Assembly: GCA_963969365.1 (NCBI GenBank) | Contig: OZ017749.1 | Span: 1,488,001 to 1,552,000 of the forward strand | Source: Asterochloris sp. CNOR1 | Taxonomy: Eukaryota; Chlorophyta; Trebouxiophyceae; Trebouxiales; Trebouxiaceae | Length of the DNA stretch: 64,000 nt | Direction of reading: 5' to 3' | In this document: positions 36,601 through 48,200 of the stretch, in pieces | Position numbering within the stretch: position 1 is the first letter of the stretch | Layout of the letters: every line of letters starts with the position of its first letter | Notes under the pieces: generated by a model | Database searches by the model: none | What the model saw: the letters and a program-made list of their open reading frames with translations, nothing else | What the model was told of the DNA's origin: nothing | Program-made: the position numbers and the translations under genes

Positions 36601-39170
36601 CAAGCTGCTGGGAGGCAGCAAGGCTCATCTGCACAGGCAACACGCACACTCCAAGAAGACCATGCTGCCTGTGCATGCCCCTGCCTGGCCCACAGTGACT
36701 GCAACAACAAGATCGTTGAACGCCCGCTCTGCACCCCATCATCAAGCCCATCTCACAGGAGGCGGCGGCATAACACGTGCTACAAACTCACCATTCTCCT
36801 CGAAGATCATGCTGCCAGAGTCGTCGCAGTAGATGACAATGTCGTACAGTGCCAGGGCAGCCAGGTCATAGGCCAGCTCACGGGGCATGTTCCAGCGCTG
36901 GGCCAAGGCGCTGCAGGGCACGGGATAAACCATCAATTGTGGGGTGAGAACAGATCAGGAGGTCAGGACTCCCACAGGGTGCAGGGTCAATTGCAGGCCA
37001 GCTTGCTGCAGGGCACTGAAGCGGGCCCAACAATAAAAAGAGCAGGCTTGCAGAGCAACTCAACCCCTGACACCTGATGGTTTGAAAAGGCCCCTAACTA
37101 GGGCTGCAGGAGGGTTGCTGGGCATGTTCTGTTGCTGGGCATGGCAGCTCAATGCCACTCGGCCACGTGACAGGCTCAGGAAGCTGCACCAGTTGCCCAG
37201 CATGCTGCAGGGCACAAAAAGCATGGCATGCCTTCAGCCTGCGTGGCCCTGACGCAAGGCATCCAGATAGCCGAGCGGCAGATCAGCTGCAGCAAAGTTG
37301 CCAGTTGCACGCTTAAGTCACGCTTAAGTCATGGAGTGAAACGTCTTGATATGTTGCTGGCAGTGCCCAGCACCTGAGCCCACATAATGACCCACACACA
37401 GAAAAGCAAAAGCAAATGACGCCTCCAGCTGCAGCTCACCTGAAATCCACCCTGGAAACACTTTGAAGTGCCTTGTTGAACTGCTGGCTGCCAGGAGGGA
37501 AGAAGCCCTGCAGCTGGTTCATCTGAATGATCTGCTGCAGCTTGGACTGCAGCATCTGAACATTGCCGCCCGCACCTGCAGGCATGCAGATTCTGTGAGA
37601 TGTTCTGCTCATGATGCTGCCTGTTTGTTGCTCTGTTGTGGCTTGGCCTGGCACATGTCTGGCCTGCAGCAACTGTTTGTTGCCGACAGAGCTTGCACGG
37701 GTGGCAGGCAGACTGCAGCATGTCACTGCACCGCAAGAGAGTCCTGCCTGCATGTTGCATGTTAAAAATTTGAGACCCCATCCCAGAAATGCGAGAGACT
37801 GAGCGAGCAGCCTCACCTGGTGCACCCATGCCCTGAGCTTGCATGCCAGCCTGCTGCGGGGCCATGCCGCCAGGCTGCCCAAATTGGCCTGGCTGCGCAC
37901 CCATGCCAGGCCTCTGTGGCTGGTTGTTGAGGCTGCCTGCAGCAGGGCTGTGGTTGGTGGAGACAGGTGGAGGGTGCGAGGGGGGCATGCAGAGCAATTG
38001 GCTGGCGCTTTAACTGCTGCCTGTGGTGCTGCCACTACTGGCTGTGGCTGTGCTGCTGCGTGCAGCTGATCCTGCTGTCTGCAGCCGCAGAAGCCAGCCC
38101 ACAGCTGAGGTCACCATCTGCTGCTGACAGGTGAGCAGGCTGAGATTCCATACAGAGCCCTGCCCCTGCATAAGCAGCAAAGCTCCAGGAAGGGGTGACA
38201 TGCAGACCTGCTTGCCCGCCAAAGCCAGGGATCTGCTGTTGCTGGCCCCACTGCGCACCGCACGGCTGCTGCAGGGGTGCACCCCCCTGGCCAGACTGGC
38301 CCCAGCCAGCGAACTGCTGGCTCGGGGGCGGGACGCCCCACTTGCCGTGCTGTGGCTGCTGCTGCTGCTCGGCCCAGGCTCCAGGCGCAGAGGGGATGCC
38401 TCCAGATGGACCTGGCCCCTGCTGCTGCTGCTGCGGCCAGGCTCCAAGCGCAGGTGGAAAGGCTCCAAACTGACCTGTCCCCTGCTGCCCGGGAAACTGC
38501 CCGCCTTGGCCCTGCTGCCCCGGGAACTGCCCACCCATTCCCATGCTGGATCCCTGCTGCTGTCCGGGAAACTGCTTGCCCTGGCCCTGCTGCCCAGGGA
38601 ACTGGCCCCCCATTCCCATGCCTGATCCCTGCTGCTGTCCAGGAAACTGCCCGCCCATGCCCTGCCCCTGCGGCCTCTGCTGCCCAGGGAATTGCCCGCC
38701 CATGGGAGACTGCCCTGGGCGCCCCTGCTGCTGGGATCCCGGCTGCTGCATCGAGGGCTGATACTGCGATTGAGGCACAGGGTGTTGTTGCATTCCAGGC
38801 TGGCCTCCTGCAGAGGGGAAACCCCCTGTAAGCTTACTGGACATGAAGGAATCGCAGAGCTTGACCGTCGTGGGAAGCAGGCTGCACAAGCCCAATGATA
38901 TCAGGCGCCCTTGATGCCCTTGCCCATCACAGAGGCTGCATGCTGTGGCCTGGCGGGCACACGGCCACAACGCACCTGAGCTGTCAGTGGCAAGCCTGAG
39001 GTGTCAGCACACAAGCCCTCCCTGTAAGACATTGCATCACAGAGTCTTCCATGCTCACCCGCATCATACTGACCCTGTCCTCCCTGGGTGAAGCCTGCTC
39101 CCTGAGCTGGAGGGGCCGAGGGTGCTGTTGTAGAACCTCCAGAGGGCTGCAGCTTGTTGGCGAGACCCAT
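33608..39170 (-). CDS. VWA-domain protein with Gln/Gly-rich N-terminus
   Basis: Thirteen in-phase exons give 560 aa: 39170-39059, 38807-38208, 37936-37817, 37575-37440, 36910-36792, 36327-36281, 36026-35967, 35695-35600, 35304-35226, 34878-34766, 34435-34346, 33840-33749, 33626-33608 (a last exon of 19 nt coding YDEQD and stop). Roughly 250 N-terminal residues are low complexity, with imperfect MGGQFPGQQ repeats. The C-terminal half is a von Willebrand factor A fold: YDIVIYCDDSGSM contains the DxSxS metal site, followed by MFDDDGIVIRFMN, NGLTPLGTN, ILVICITDGEPTGEP, VAFQFAQ and FLATLDNDPTIG. This family occurs in algae and fungi, and its function is not known to me. No signal peptide or membrane segment is visible. 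The intron after exon 8 has a GC donor (AAG|GCAAGC at 35599). Confidence 0.9.
38480..38730 (-). repeat. In-frame FPGQQ minisatellite in the VWA gene
   Basis: Seven imperfect coding repeats of (M)GGQFPGQQ, spaced 9-17 residues with Gly/Met/Gln/Ser fillers, in exon 2. The DNA units are similar (GGCAGTTTCCxGGxCAGCA) but not identical, consistent with slippage followed by drift under frame constraint. Confidence 0.85.
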
Positions 39171-39428
39171 GCTCGTCAGATGCGGTGGAGCAAGTCGCTT
39201 CAAACGAAGCTGAAATGTGACAACGTTGTTAACTTCCAACTGCTCCCAGCTTCTTGTGCAGCTTCTTTCTTTCTGCACACAATCCTGTTTACTGTGTCAT
39301 AGCTGAATTTAGCGATTGGGATCCTTTTGGGCAGTGCAAAGCATTGTTGAGAGCAAACAGACTGGCAGTGGCACAACAGCAGCAGCAGGGTAGGTGCTGC
39401 AGGCCTATCATTCTTGCTTTCACAGGGT

Positions 39429-42400
39429 TTAGCAGCTGATTGGGGAGCGGGGGGGTGTTCTGCTGGGGCTCTTAGCTGCCCTGGCCGCTGCCTTGGCAGC
39501 CTTCTGTTGCTGCACATGCTCCTTGTACCCCTCGCTGCCGCGAATAAGATTTTCCCAGCGGTCGGGGACACGCACTTCGCCGTCAATGCCTATCAGGTGG
39601 GGGGCAGCTGGCAGCCCCAGCACCTTCCAGGTCTCTCCCTTGCCCTCAGCCTCCAGCAGCGCCTGCAGCATGGAGGCAAATAGATTTGAAAGCAGGACAT
39701 CTAGGACATCCTCCCCCACCAGATCCAGCCACTGTGCATTCACAGTCTGGATGGCATAGGCTGAAACGTACAGTCTGCAGGTCAACAGATGTAGTGCCTT
39801 CCCAGCGACTCGATGCGTGCCTGCACCTTGGGAGTGGTGCAGACATGCTTCCAGCAGGCAGGCGGGTGCAAGCTTCTTGCCTGCAGGGCGGATTTAGCAG
39901 CTCTACATTTTCAGCCCGCAGCCAGAAGGCACGCCTGCCAGCTCACTGCTTTTTCGCTGCCTGACCCTGCGGCTCCTCTGCCAGGATCCCGGTACGCATC
40001 AAAGTCCACACACCTGCTGGGGTCTGTGGGGTGCGCCCGCTGCAGAAACGTCATGAGCCTCTTAACCGCCTGCATGGCATTGGTGTGGTCTGGCAGATGA
40101 TGGGCATAGCAGCACAATCAGCCTGTCATGCAGAGGGCTGTGCAGCTCCGAGCTGCTTGTTTGCGCACTTCTGCCCCACTGAGTGCAGAGCCGGCTTGCA
40201 TGCAGATGCAAGCTAGAGGCCACTCTGCAAGGCTGATCGGTGCCAGGTGCTCAGTAGCACAACAAGGACTGCAGGATCACCTGCAGATGCCTGCTGGCAC
40301 CTGCTGGTGGACTAGGTTTTAGCTGTCACAAGACGGGAGTCAGGATGACCCGCAAGACCTGCCGGTCCAGCCCTACACGTAGAAGCACTGACCTGAAGGT
40401 ATTTCCTGGTGGCCTCATCGTTCATCACATGGGCTGCCCCATTCATGACATGTGAAATCTTCTCACGGGAGGTGCGGTCATGGATGCCGATGCTGGTCAC
40501 ACCAATGGGCCAGGGGCTGTTGCCTGCAGGACAGCAGATGATAGGCTGGTGGATGATAAGGTTGCAGTGCTGCACAAGGTATAATGCCAGAAACATTCAA
40601 TGCTTGCGCCAGTCGGCCAGGGGCTGTTGCTTGAGGGCAGGAGAGCTGACAGCCCATGACTCACTATGCGGATGATCTGCAGCATGTGAGCATCTGAAGC
40701 ACATGACATGCAGGCAGGAGCGCTGGCTCCTGGAGAAGGCATGCCTCGCGGCGCTGAGGCGTCTCCACAGCCAGAGGCCTGCGCTGCAGCCGCATGCAGC
40801 ATCTGGAGTTACCCACAGCCAGTGGTGCCAAGCAGGCGGCATCCCCAGCCATGACGTCTGAGCCATTGCACTGCCAGAGAGACGCGCTGGTCAAAAGACA
40901 ACTTTGGCGAGCGTGAAGCCCATTAGCACATTTGTGAGGGGTGGCCGCGCTGTGGCTGGCAATTGGTCTGGCCGGTAACATTCGCCACCCCACCAATGAT
41001 CAGGCACATGTGGGTTGGGAGGCAGAAGCCTCCTGGTGCGCCAGGGAGTAGTGCCCTAAGCAACTCTGACTTGCCTGACCAGGGCCACACATGCCTCGCC
41101 AGCAGCTGGGCAAGCATGGGTGATGCCATGCAATGCTGAGGCGCCCTGATATGCAGTACTTGGGGTCGCCCTGTATGTCTTACAAGCCCTCACCAATGGC
41201 CAGGCGCATGTAGATGTCATATGCGTGGAGGTAATTACGTTCTCGGCAGGCCTGGCAGATCATCCACAAGCCAGCTTTCATGTCGGGAGCCACCTGCAGG
41301 AGGAATATGCATTTCAGCTCGGGCAGAGTGGACTGGTCGTTGAGCTGCTGCAGAGGATTTTGGCAGGAGACAGCCCAGCAACATGGCCTCGACTTGATCA
41401 TCTTCGCTGCCTGGCAGTTGCTGGCGCTGCCGCTGCCAGCAGTGCACAGGGGCAGTGGAGTGCAGCACATGTCTGGGACGCAGCTCAGGCCAGCCCACAT
41501 TGGTGAACAGCATTCAAGTCCCATCATGGGCCTGACAGGCCGCTGACAGCGCCGCTGATGGCAATAGGTCGCGACTCCGCCTGCACGTAAGCTAATTGAA
41601 TGCAGCTGTAGGCCCTTCTTGACAGTGTTTGGGCTGCTTGTACAGCGCACTGAGGAAGGGTGCAGCACCTTGACCAAACCACAGCATGAGCCATGGCAAA
41701 GTACTGAACACAAGAACCAGCACCCTGCCGCTCAAGAGAAACAGGTTGGGGCTGGCAGCCCCCCGAGCTGCTGCTCCTCGATCTGCCACAATGATGTTCC
41801 AGCCAGGCAGGGGCAGCAATCTGGAGAAGCAGACCTGTCTGGTGAACCTTGAGCTGCTTCTGAAGCGCACCTTGACGATGGCCATGATTCCCTCAAAATT
41901 GAGGGGTTACAGCCGCTGCTGTGCACAGTCATTAAGCACCACTGACTATGAAGCCCACCTGGCGATGCTTGAGCTGCTTGTAGAGTGATTTGAAGAAGGC
42001 CATCGTCTGCTCGAACTGGACAGTGCCCACATAGCCGCTGCTGCTGTCCTTGACCTCCTCGGAGCGGGCATCCATGTCCGCCTGCCACTCCGCTGACCAC
42101 TGCTTGAACCACTTGGCAATCTTGTCCTCGATGGGCATCTGCTCAATGTCCCGCTGCGCTTTGAGGCGCACGGCTGCGGCCTCAAAGGCAGCAGCCGTAT
42201 CACTCTTGAGGGCCTCTGCGCCGTGCTGTGCGCCCTCCTCACCCACTGCAGCAGCGGCCTGCAGGGGACACGGCGTGGCTCAGGGCCCAGTCTTGCAAGG
42301 CTGAACTGCTGGCTGTCAGCCAGATGGCTCTTGGCTATACGTGTATCGTGCACTCTGCAGCCTAAACCTGCAGCGCATGATCTCACGCCTCATGTATACA

Positions 42401-44803
42401 GCCTAACTGCGCCTTCATTGCCCTTTGCAGCTGCGGCCTGCAGGGCATGAGCCGGTGCTCAGGGGCCAACCAAAATGCCCAAGGTGATGGCTCAAAAGTG
42501 GTTTGCATGCAGGATTGTTACAAGCGCGCTTGTTGCCCTGTGCAATCTGGACCTGCAGCGCATAGGCTCGTGCCTCCTGTCTATGGCTGCAACTGCGCCC
42601 TCCCTGCAGGTGCAGTCAACAGGACACATTTGCAAAAATCACACTAGGCACGCACCATCCAAGATCTGGAGCACAGTGGCTGTCTGCAGCATGCATGAGC
42701 TGCATCTGTCCATACCAGCACAGTAACCTAATGCCCCACTCCTGCAGTTAATGCTGCAGCAGTGGCCTGCATCAGGTAGACTCAAGGCTTAGTCTGCAGA
42801 CATGATGAGAACTCTGTAGAGCTGTTCTGCAGAACAATGCCTTGCGCGGCTGTCAAATTCTTCAATGTCAGGGAGGCCATGGGCGTCAGCTGCAGCCATC
42901 ACTGCCTGCTGTGCTGAATGGCACAAATCACAAGGATGACGCACGCACTCTGGCCTGGCATTTGAGCAGCTGCATCAGCGCTTGCAGAGGCATCTTCACA
43001 CATGACGGGGCGCTGAGCAGTGCAGGGTGTCATGCCCTCAACTGCTTTCTGAGGGCAGCTAGCCCCCAGCTGTCAGCTCACATGGAGCAGATCGCTGCAT
43101 ACCTGCTGCTTGCCTGCCTTGGCTGCCTCCGCCATTGCCTTTTCAGCTGCAGCCTTGGCCTTCTTGTTCTGAGCAGGGGCCTTGCGCTTGAGAGCGCCTG
43201 ATTTGATGAGCTCCAGCAGAGAATTAGCCTGCTGCCCGCCTAGGGTCTCGTCGTCTATCTGGTAGTCGTCCTGGGCTTGACGCAGGCGCATGCCTCGTGC
43301 AGTGTCCTCCTGCAGTCAATGGCGAGGCCCCCTTCACTGAATACACAGAGCATGTAGAGGTGAGACCTGCTGGGACACATGAGCAGTGTTTGTTTCCAGA
43401 ACTAGTTTCCCGCTCGACATGTGCTCTGCACGACAAGTGTGTGATTAACATGACAGCTGGGTGGACTGAGGTGAGTAGCGCTCATGAGCAGGTGCGCAAT
43501 TCAGGCTCCTGCAGCGGTCAGGGTGCAGGTCAGTGGTACACATGAGCAGATGTGGAGTGCGCGCTCATGTAGTGTTAAAGAGGTGCTGGTGGGAGGCAGC
43601 CAGGGACAGGCTCCTGTGCGTACCAGCAGGCGTTGAGGGTGCACAAGAAACTTGCTGAGTGGACTGAGGTGCCCGGGTGCCGAGATACAGCCGCACGGCC
43701 CAAGCTGAGTCTCTCCTGCAACAGCGGCGTGCAGGGAAAGGGCTGCTGCCCTTGGAGCAGGGGAGACTGATGGCCATGTCTGGGCAGCAGGACAGCTGCT
43801 GACGCCGTGGCTGCCCTGCTGTCCAGCAGGCCAGAGAAGTCACAGCAGGCACACGAGCAGCACAGGGTGAGTCCCCTGAGGAGGAGCAATGTCCTTGACA
43901 GAGAGGGTCCTGCAGTTTGTCAAGAGACTACGCTGTCAGCCAGCACTTCAACAGAAGTGAGTAAGAAGGTCTGATGACTTTGGTGCACAACGGGGCACAG
44001 GAGCACCAAGCTGAAGGAGGTGGAGCAGCACACCTCTCCAAAGAGTGTGGCGGGTTGTCCCAGCAGCCTGAGACGGCGAACAACTTCCTCGTTGGGCAGC
44101 ATGTCCTCAGAGCCCATGCGTGCGGCTGAGTCCAGCAAGGGGAGGTCCCCACTGTCACGGGCGACAAGCTTCGCCGCCCGCCTGGACTCCTGCACAGTAT
44201 GAGGAGTGCCAGTGAGATCAGCGTAAGAGTACAGCTAGGGACAGAACTGGGTTTGACTGCCAGTCCTCCTGACCCCACCAGGGGTACTGACTGTGTCTGC
44301 TATGCTGGAGGGCACCGGATTGAGATAACAAGTTGAGGCTCCCCCCTCATGCCATCAGCCCTCGGCCTCCTGCAGGGTCATTGATTCATCGTCTTCACTG
44401 GGTTCAGCCGGGGCAAGCCTCCTTTGCCACTATCTACATTGACATGCAGAGGTGCAGCTTAGCACAGTCATGCGTCCGAGCACAAGTGGGGCAGGTCCTG
44501 TCCGAGCATGGGCCTCCTGCAGCACGGGGACGGCAGGCGGAAGGCTGTAGCAGGGGCAGCAACATACCTGAACCTCTGACCCACGCCTACCAAGGGCAGC
44601 TTGCGGCAATTAGCAGATGAAGAGTTGCACAGCCCCACATACAGAGGCATGCTTACCTGCTCAGCCCGCTCCTGATCCTCCTCCTCCCTCAGCTGTGTGA
44701 GCCTGGCATTCTCTATCTGAGAGCGCTTTGCAAACTTGCGTCCCCCAAGCTCCTCCTGCGCTTGCTTGCGCTTGGCACCTATGACAGCCTTCAGGGCATC
44801 CAT
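39429..44803 (-). CDS. PRP18: Pre-mRNA splicing factor PRP18 with long C-terminal extension
   Basis: U5-associated second-step splicing factor. Eight in-phase exons give 486 aa: 44803-44657, 44189-44034, 43309-43103, 42258-41959, 41293-41194, 40523-40393, 40069-39996, 39774-39429. The N-terminus [14 protein letters not shown] matches the family. The splicing-factor motif follows ([22 protein letters not shown], one residue per helix turn as in Prp4/Prp18). The Prp18 domain covers [42 protein letters not shown] and [20 protein letters not shown]. Most homologues stop soon after that last motif. Here a further ~115 residues follow, ending in a basic tail ([18 protein letters not shown]). The exon 7 donor (GATGC|GTACCG) is weak: if unspliced, the frame ends after 25 or so more codons, giving a near-canonical protein. 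PRP18 itself is certain; the extension depends on that donor. Confidence 0.9.
42365..42625 (-). repeat. Decoy copies of a PRP18 acceptor edge
   Basis: The real acceptor at 42258 reads CCCTGCAG|GCCGCTGCTGCAGTGGGTG, coding [10 protein letters not shown]. At 42437 a copy reads CCCTGCAG|GCCGCAGCTGCAAAGGGCA, coding [10 protein letters not shown] before a stop, 179 bp upstream. A third, weaker copy lies near 42600. Confidence 0.75.
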
Positions 44804-45227
44804 GTCCACCAATAGCCACTGTTGCCAACAGGAAGTCCTGAGACAGCAAGTGAAGCCCTGGCGGGCCTGGTCGAGAAGTGAGGTCAGCTAAGGGCCGGAC
44901 CTATTCAGATTAGTGTTGTTACAGCAAAGTGGCAGGTCACTTGCTGTCGGACTCTGACAGCAACTCGTGGTTGTGTTGACCTCAAAATCCGAGCCAAGAT
45001 ATCATGGCTCTGATATTTGAGCCAGGCATCCGACATCTAAAGAGGCAGATGGGTGTAGCAGCTGGCATAGCCTGCCTGTGTACAGTTTCCCTGGCATGTG
45101 CTGTCAGCAGGGCTGCCCTCCCCCCCCAGCAGCCCACTGCAGAACTGAGTGCACAGCGCCGCTGATCAGGGGCAATCATGCTAAAGCAGGCACAAAAGCT
45201 CTGCCGAGAGCAGGCATTCATTTGGGG
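44804..45227. promoter_or_regulatory. Divergent intergenic region, PRP18 / ENGase
   Basis: These 424 bp separate divergent start codons and should hold both promoters. I see no recognisable core element and no ORF with family motifs. Confidence 0.5.
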
Positions 45228-48200
45228 ATGGTGGAAGTGGGTCGACTGCTTGTTGCTTTTAGTGCTTTGATGCTGGTCCCTCCCACTGCAGTCTGCATTC
45301 TCGCGTGCTGCAGGCCACATGAGCCTGTACCGCAGGAGCAGAAAGCCAGTGACCCTGTGCACACGCCGCCAGAAGCCCAGCCCATCACATCTATTCATGC
45401 GCTGCTGTCCTGGGAGCCAGGTGCCTTGCCTTTTGACGAGATGCTAAGAGGCACCACACCTCTGCAGGCAAGCTGCATTGCCGACCTGTTCCATCATCCA
45501 TGCAGGCAGCTGCTTGTTGCCACATTGGACGAGGTGTACGCTCTCAGCAGTTGGAAGCATGAATGCATACAGCTGTGCATGGCTTTGTCTGCAGGCTGCA
45601 TCTTTTTCAGTCAATTTTGGGCTGCGCACAGCTGCCACAAGTGCGTGATACACCTGGCCTCGGTGCCTGTGCAAGCTGCACCTAATGAGCCTTGTGTAAT
45701 GTCTGCTTGACAGGTAGGCACATGCTGCTAGGGATGTGCAGTGTGCAGGCAGCATGCAACACAAGCCAAATCTTTGCTTGACAGGCCGGGCCAAGCTGCT
45801 TGTGCAGGCTGCACCTCTGAGGAGCTCAGATCAGAACAAACCGCGCCTGCTGGTCTGTCACGACCTTGGTGGGAACTACTCAGAAGATGGTGCGTCTCCA
45901 TGTCTGGTGTAGCTGCAGGGACTTGCCCTGCAGCAGGCTGTGCTTGACACCCCTTGCTGCTGCACTGCTCAGGTTGTCCTGGCTTTGCTCAAGTTCTTGC
46001 TGCCCTGTACGCAGCCTTCCCACAAGGCAACTGCCGCAAAGATCACTACCGCCTCAGCCACTGGAGCTGGGTCGATGTGTTTTGCTACTTTTCCCATGCC
46101 ATGGTGGCCATTCCCCCACCAGGTTGGATCAACGCTGCCCACCAGAATGGCGTTCCTGTGAGTCAACCTGCTTCTTGTTGCAGGACATTTATACCAGCAG
46201 CGGGTGCTGCACTTTCTGTGGGCTTTTGGGTACATGCTGGACAGATGTACAGTAATGGCAGCCGCATGCACTTGCTGGGTCTGCCTGGCTCTACTTCCTG
46301 CCAGCCCTGCATGCTGCAGTGGTGAGGCGCCTGCTGGTCTGAAGCATGCAGCCAACCAGGGGCTTGCATGAGGTGTTGCAGCAATGCTAGTGTGCAGGCA
46401 TTACTTGAAGCGCCTGCCACCAACTCCGTTTGCCTGCTGCAGGTGCTGGGCACCTTCATCACAGAGTGGGACGATGGTGCCTTGAGGTGCATGCAGATGT
46501 TCACCTCCCCTGAGTCTGCTGAGGAGGTGGCTCGCCAGCTGGCCAGCATTGCCCAGCACTACTGCTTTGAGGGTTGGCTGCTCAATATTGAGAACATGAT
46601 CCAGCAGCATGCTATGCCCAATCTGCTGCACTTCATCAGGCAAGTAGGACCTCTAGCACTGCCCTTCCTTGCCTCTTGTGTTGTGTCAGCCAAGCCATCA
46701 GGCAAATGAAGCCTGCAGTATTGCCACGAGCTACCTGCTGCGCTGTTTGATGCATGAACGGGTTGTAGCGCACATGCCAGATGGCACGCTGTTGCACTGC
46801 ATCAGGCAAGCTGGGTGAGCAGTCAAGGCCTTCTGACGCAAGCCCGCTTGATGTACAAAGCATCTCCCTTGTTGCACCACCACATGCTGCTGCTGACCAT
46901 CTGGTGCATCACATGGTGCAGCCCGAGATCAAAGTGCAGCCTATGCATAGCCCTCCTGCTTGCTGTTGAGTGCCTCCCGCTGTGTCGTGCAGGACCCTGC
47001 GGGCCCTGATGCATGCGGCAGTCCCTGGCTCGCAAGTTATCTGGTAAACCCTGATGTGGCCCCTGTCAGGTGCATCTCATCAATGGCTGCCCCTTGCTAC
47101 CCTCAGCCAGCCTGTCCCGAGTGCTGGCGATGGCTTTGTGGTCCTCTAGCTGCCTAATTAATGCTTGTATGACCATGCTGGCCGTCAAGTCCCATTGTCG
47201 CACATAGTGCTGGAGGGCTCTGCAGCTGCAAGCCCGGCTTCAGTGCCCTCTCATGGAGTCTCGTGCTGGGCTGAAATGCTGCTGTTGCAACCATGATCAT
47301 TTGCATGCCCTGGTGACGGTACTCGCACTGGACCAGCAGCACAGACTGTCACTGCCCTGCCCGGCCTGCAGGTACGATGCTGTCACCACGAGCGGCCATC
47401 TGCAGTGGCAGGACACTGTCAATGACCTGAACCAGCCCTTCTTTGATGCCGCAGACGGCATCTTTGTGAATTATACCTGGAAGGCTGACACGCCCAGCCA
47501 GGCTGCTGCCGCTGCAGGGCCACGCCGCAGAGATGTCTTCATGGGCAATGTGAGTTTGTGTGCCTTCTGCTGCTTGTACAGCTGCCTGGTGGGTGCAAGT
47601 TGACAAGGCAGGCTGTGTGTTACCATGTCCCTGTCAGATAAGTGCAGGTGGGATGGGTGCCCTGGCTGTAGCCTGCATGTGTGACAAGTGGTGGAGCTGT
47701 CAGTGCCTTGCATTGCTCTGAGGTATGTCCTGCTTGCTGCAGGACGTTTTTGGGCGCAACACATTTGGCGGCGGGGGCATGGCGTGCAATGTAGCCCTGC
47801 AGGCTGCACACGCTGCAGGTGGGCCCTGAAGTAGGGGGTTTAGGCTGGCTGGTTCCGTGTCCAGCAGACCAGTTGTCATGCATACACTTGCGCGCATGGT
47901 TTGCACAGGCAGATGCCAGATGCAGCCTGAGCCTCCCCTCACCTGCTCCAGGCCTGTCGGTTGCGCTGTTTGCGCCAGGATGGGTCTGGGAACAGGCGGC
48001 CAGGGGGAACTATGCGCAGCAGGACCAGCAGTTCTGGGACAGTATTGAGGCAGCCTGCGGGGAGCCTCGGCCTGCCCTGGTGCACCTGCCCTTTGTGTGC
48101 ACGTTCAACACAGGGGCTGGCCAGCGCATGTACTCAGAGGTGGGCATGCTGGTGGCTTTCAGCATAGAAACCTGCGGCGCTGCATTGCCAAGAGCGCCGT

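Noticed and set aside
45078-45227. ENGase start upstream of 45228
   Set aside because: The frame is open further upstream but has no ATG there; ATG 45228 gives a compact leader and correct phase.
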